From contig CAZXYF010000190.1 in NCBI GenBank assembly GCA_964644705.1, positions 1 to 6,192 on the forward strand: a DNA stretch of 6,192 bases, in the 5' to 3' direction. Shown piece after piece: positions 6,141 through 6,192 of this stretch (position 1 is the stretch's first letter; every line of letters starts with the position of its first letter). The stretch comes from CAZXYF01 sp964644705 (GTDB lineage: Bacteria > Planctomycetota > Brocadiia > SM23-32). The notes under the pieces are model-generated. The model did no database searches and was not told the origin of the DNA. It worked only from the letters and a program-made list of their open reading frames with translations. Both the position numbers and the translations under genes were made by a program.

Positions 6141-6192
6141 GCCTGCTGCCGGGCTTGTCCCGGTTGAGGCGTACTTCTGCACTACCCGAAGT
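6141..6192. repeat. Two hairpins at the right window edge
   Basis: GCCT (6141-6144) pairs with AGGC (6167-6170) and encloses CCGGG (6149-6153) paired with CCCGG (6159-6163) around a CTTGT loop. Directly after it, ACTTC (6173-6177) pairs with GAAGT (6188-6192) around a 10-base loop. The sequence is cut by the window end, so the full structure cannot be judged. Together with the stem at 5969-6066 it suggests a multi-stem element. Confidence 0.4.

Larger units (their letters stand above)
5686..6192. other. Gene-free right flank with structured repeats
   Basis: No credible gene is visible. The one sizeable plus-strand frame (5698-6069, 123 codons) lacks a ribosome binding site, has no recognisable motif, and runs straight through the long inverted repeat at 5969-6066. 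Positions 5727-5968 are plainer and more AT-rich, with a few short palindromes such as ACCGGT (5951-5956) and no clear promoter. From 5969 to the window edge nearly every segment can be placed in a stem, which looks like a structured RNA or repeat element continuing past the window. Confidence 0.6.

Noticed and set aside
6070..6192. tRNA gene at the right edge
   Set aside because: No T-loop GTTCRAATC-type box, no anticodon stem and no acceptor pairing could be found.
1..6192. CRISPR array, insertion sequence or phage genes
   Set aside because: No regularly spaced short repeats, no transposase or integrase motifs, and no phage-type protein in any frame.

Overview
The window looks bacterial. 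The genes have Shine-Dalgarno-type ribosome binding sites, one has a TTG start, and a near-consensus sigma-70 promoter lies in the central intergenic gap. All four genes I can support are ordinary chromosomal (housekeeping-type) genes. Base composition is moderately GC-rich. I cannot assign a phylum: the archaeal-type phosphoglycerate mutase and the linked tldD-tldE pair are both spread over many bacterial lineages.

Layout: positions 1-452 hold no convincing gene, only several inverted repeats and one arm of a diverged repeat. Two minus-strand genes follow: mtnA (453-1502, methylthioribose-1-phosphate isomerase) and, upstream of it in transcription order, apgM (1559-2788, cofactor-independent phosphoglycerate mutase of the archaeal-type family). 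They probably form an apgM-mtnA operon driven by a promoter at 2860-2888. On the other side of a 170-base divergent gap, two plus-strand genes, tldD (2959-4320) and tldE/pmbA (4378-5685), encode the two subunits of the TldD/TldE metalloprotease. Positions 5686-6192 again have no convincing gene and contain a long imperfect inverted repeat plus further hairpins that run to the window edge.

Functionally, apgM (glycolysis/gluconeogenesis) and mtnA (methionine salvage or a 5-deoxypentose shunt) are a metabolic pair with no obvious direct link. tldD and tldE form one heteromeric protease. I see no peptide substrate gene, toxin-antitoxin module, defence system, CRISPR array, tRNA, rRNA or insertion sequence.

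The most unusual signal is outside the genes. A 39-base segment near the left edge (31-69) and another near the right edge (6038-6076) match at 28 of 39 positions. The right copy is part of a 98-base element whose 31-base arms pair at 26 of 31 positions. This suggests a diverged, multi-copy structured repeat or RNA flanking the four-gene block. It is the only candidate here for something undescribed, and its function is unknown.
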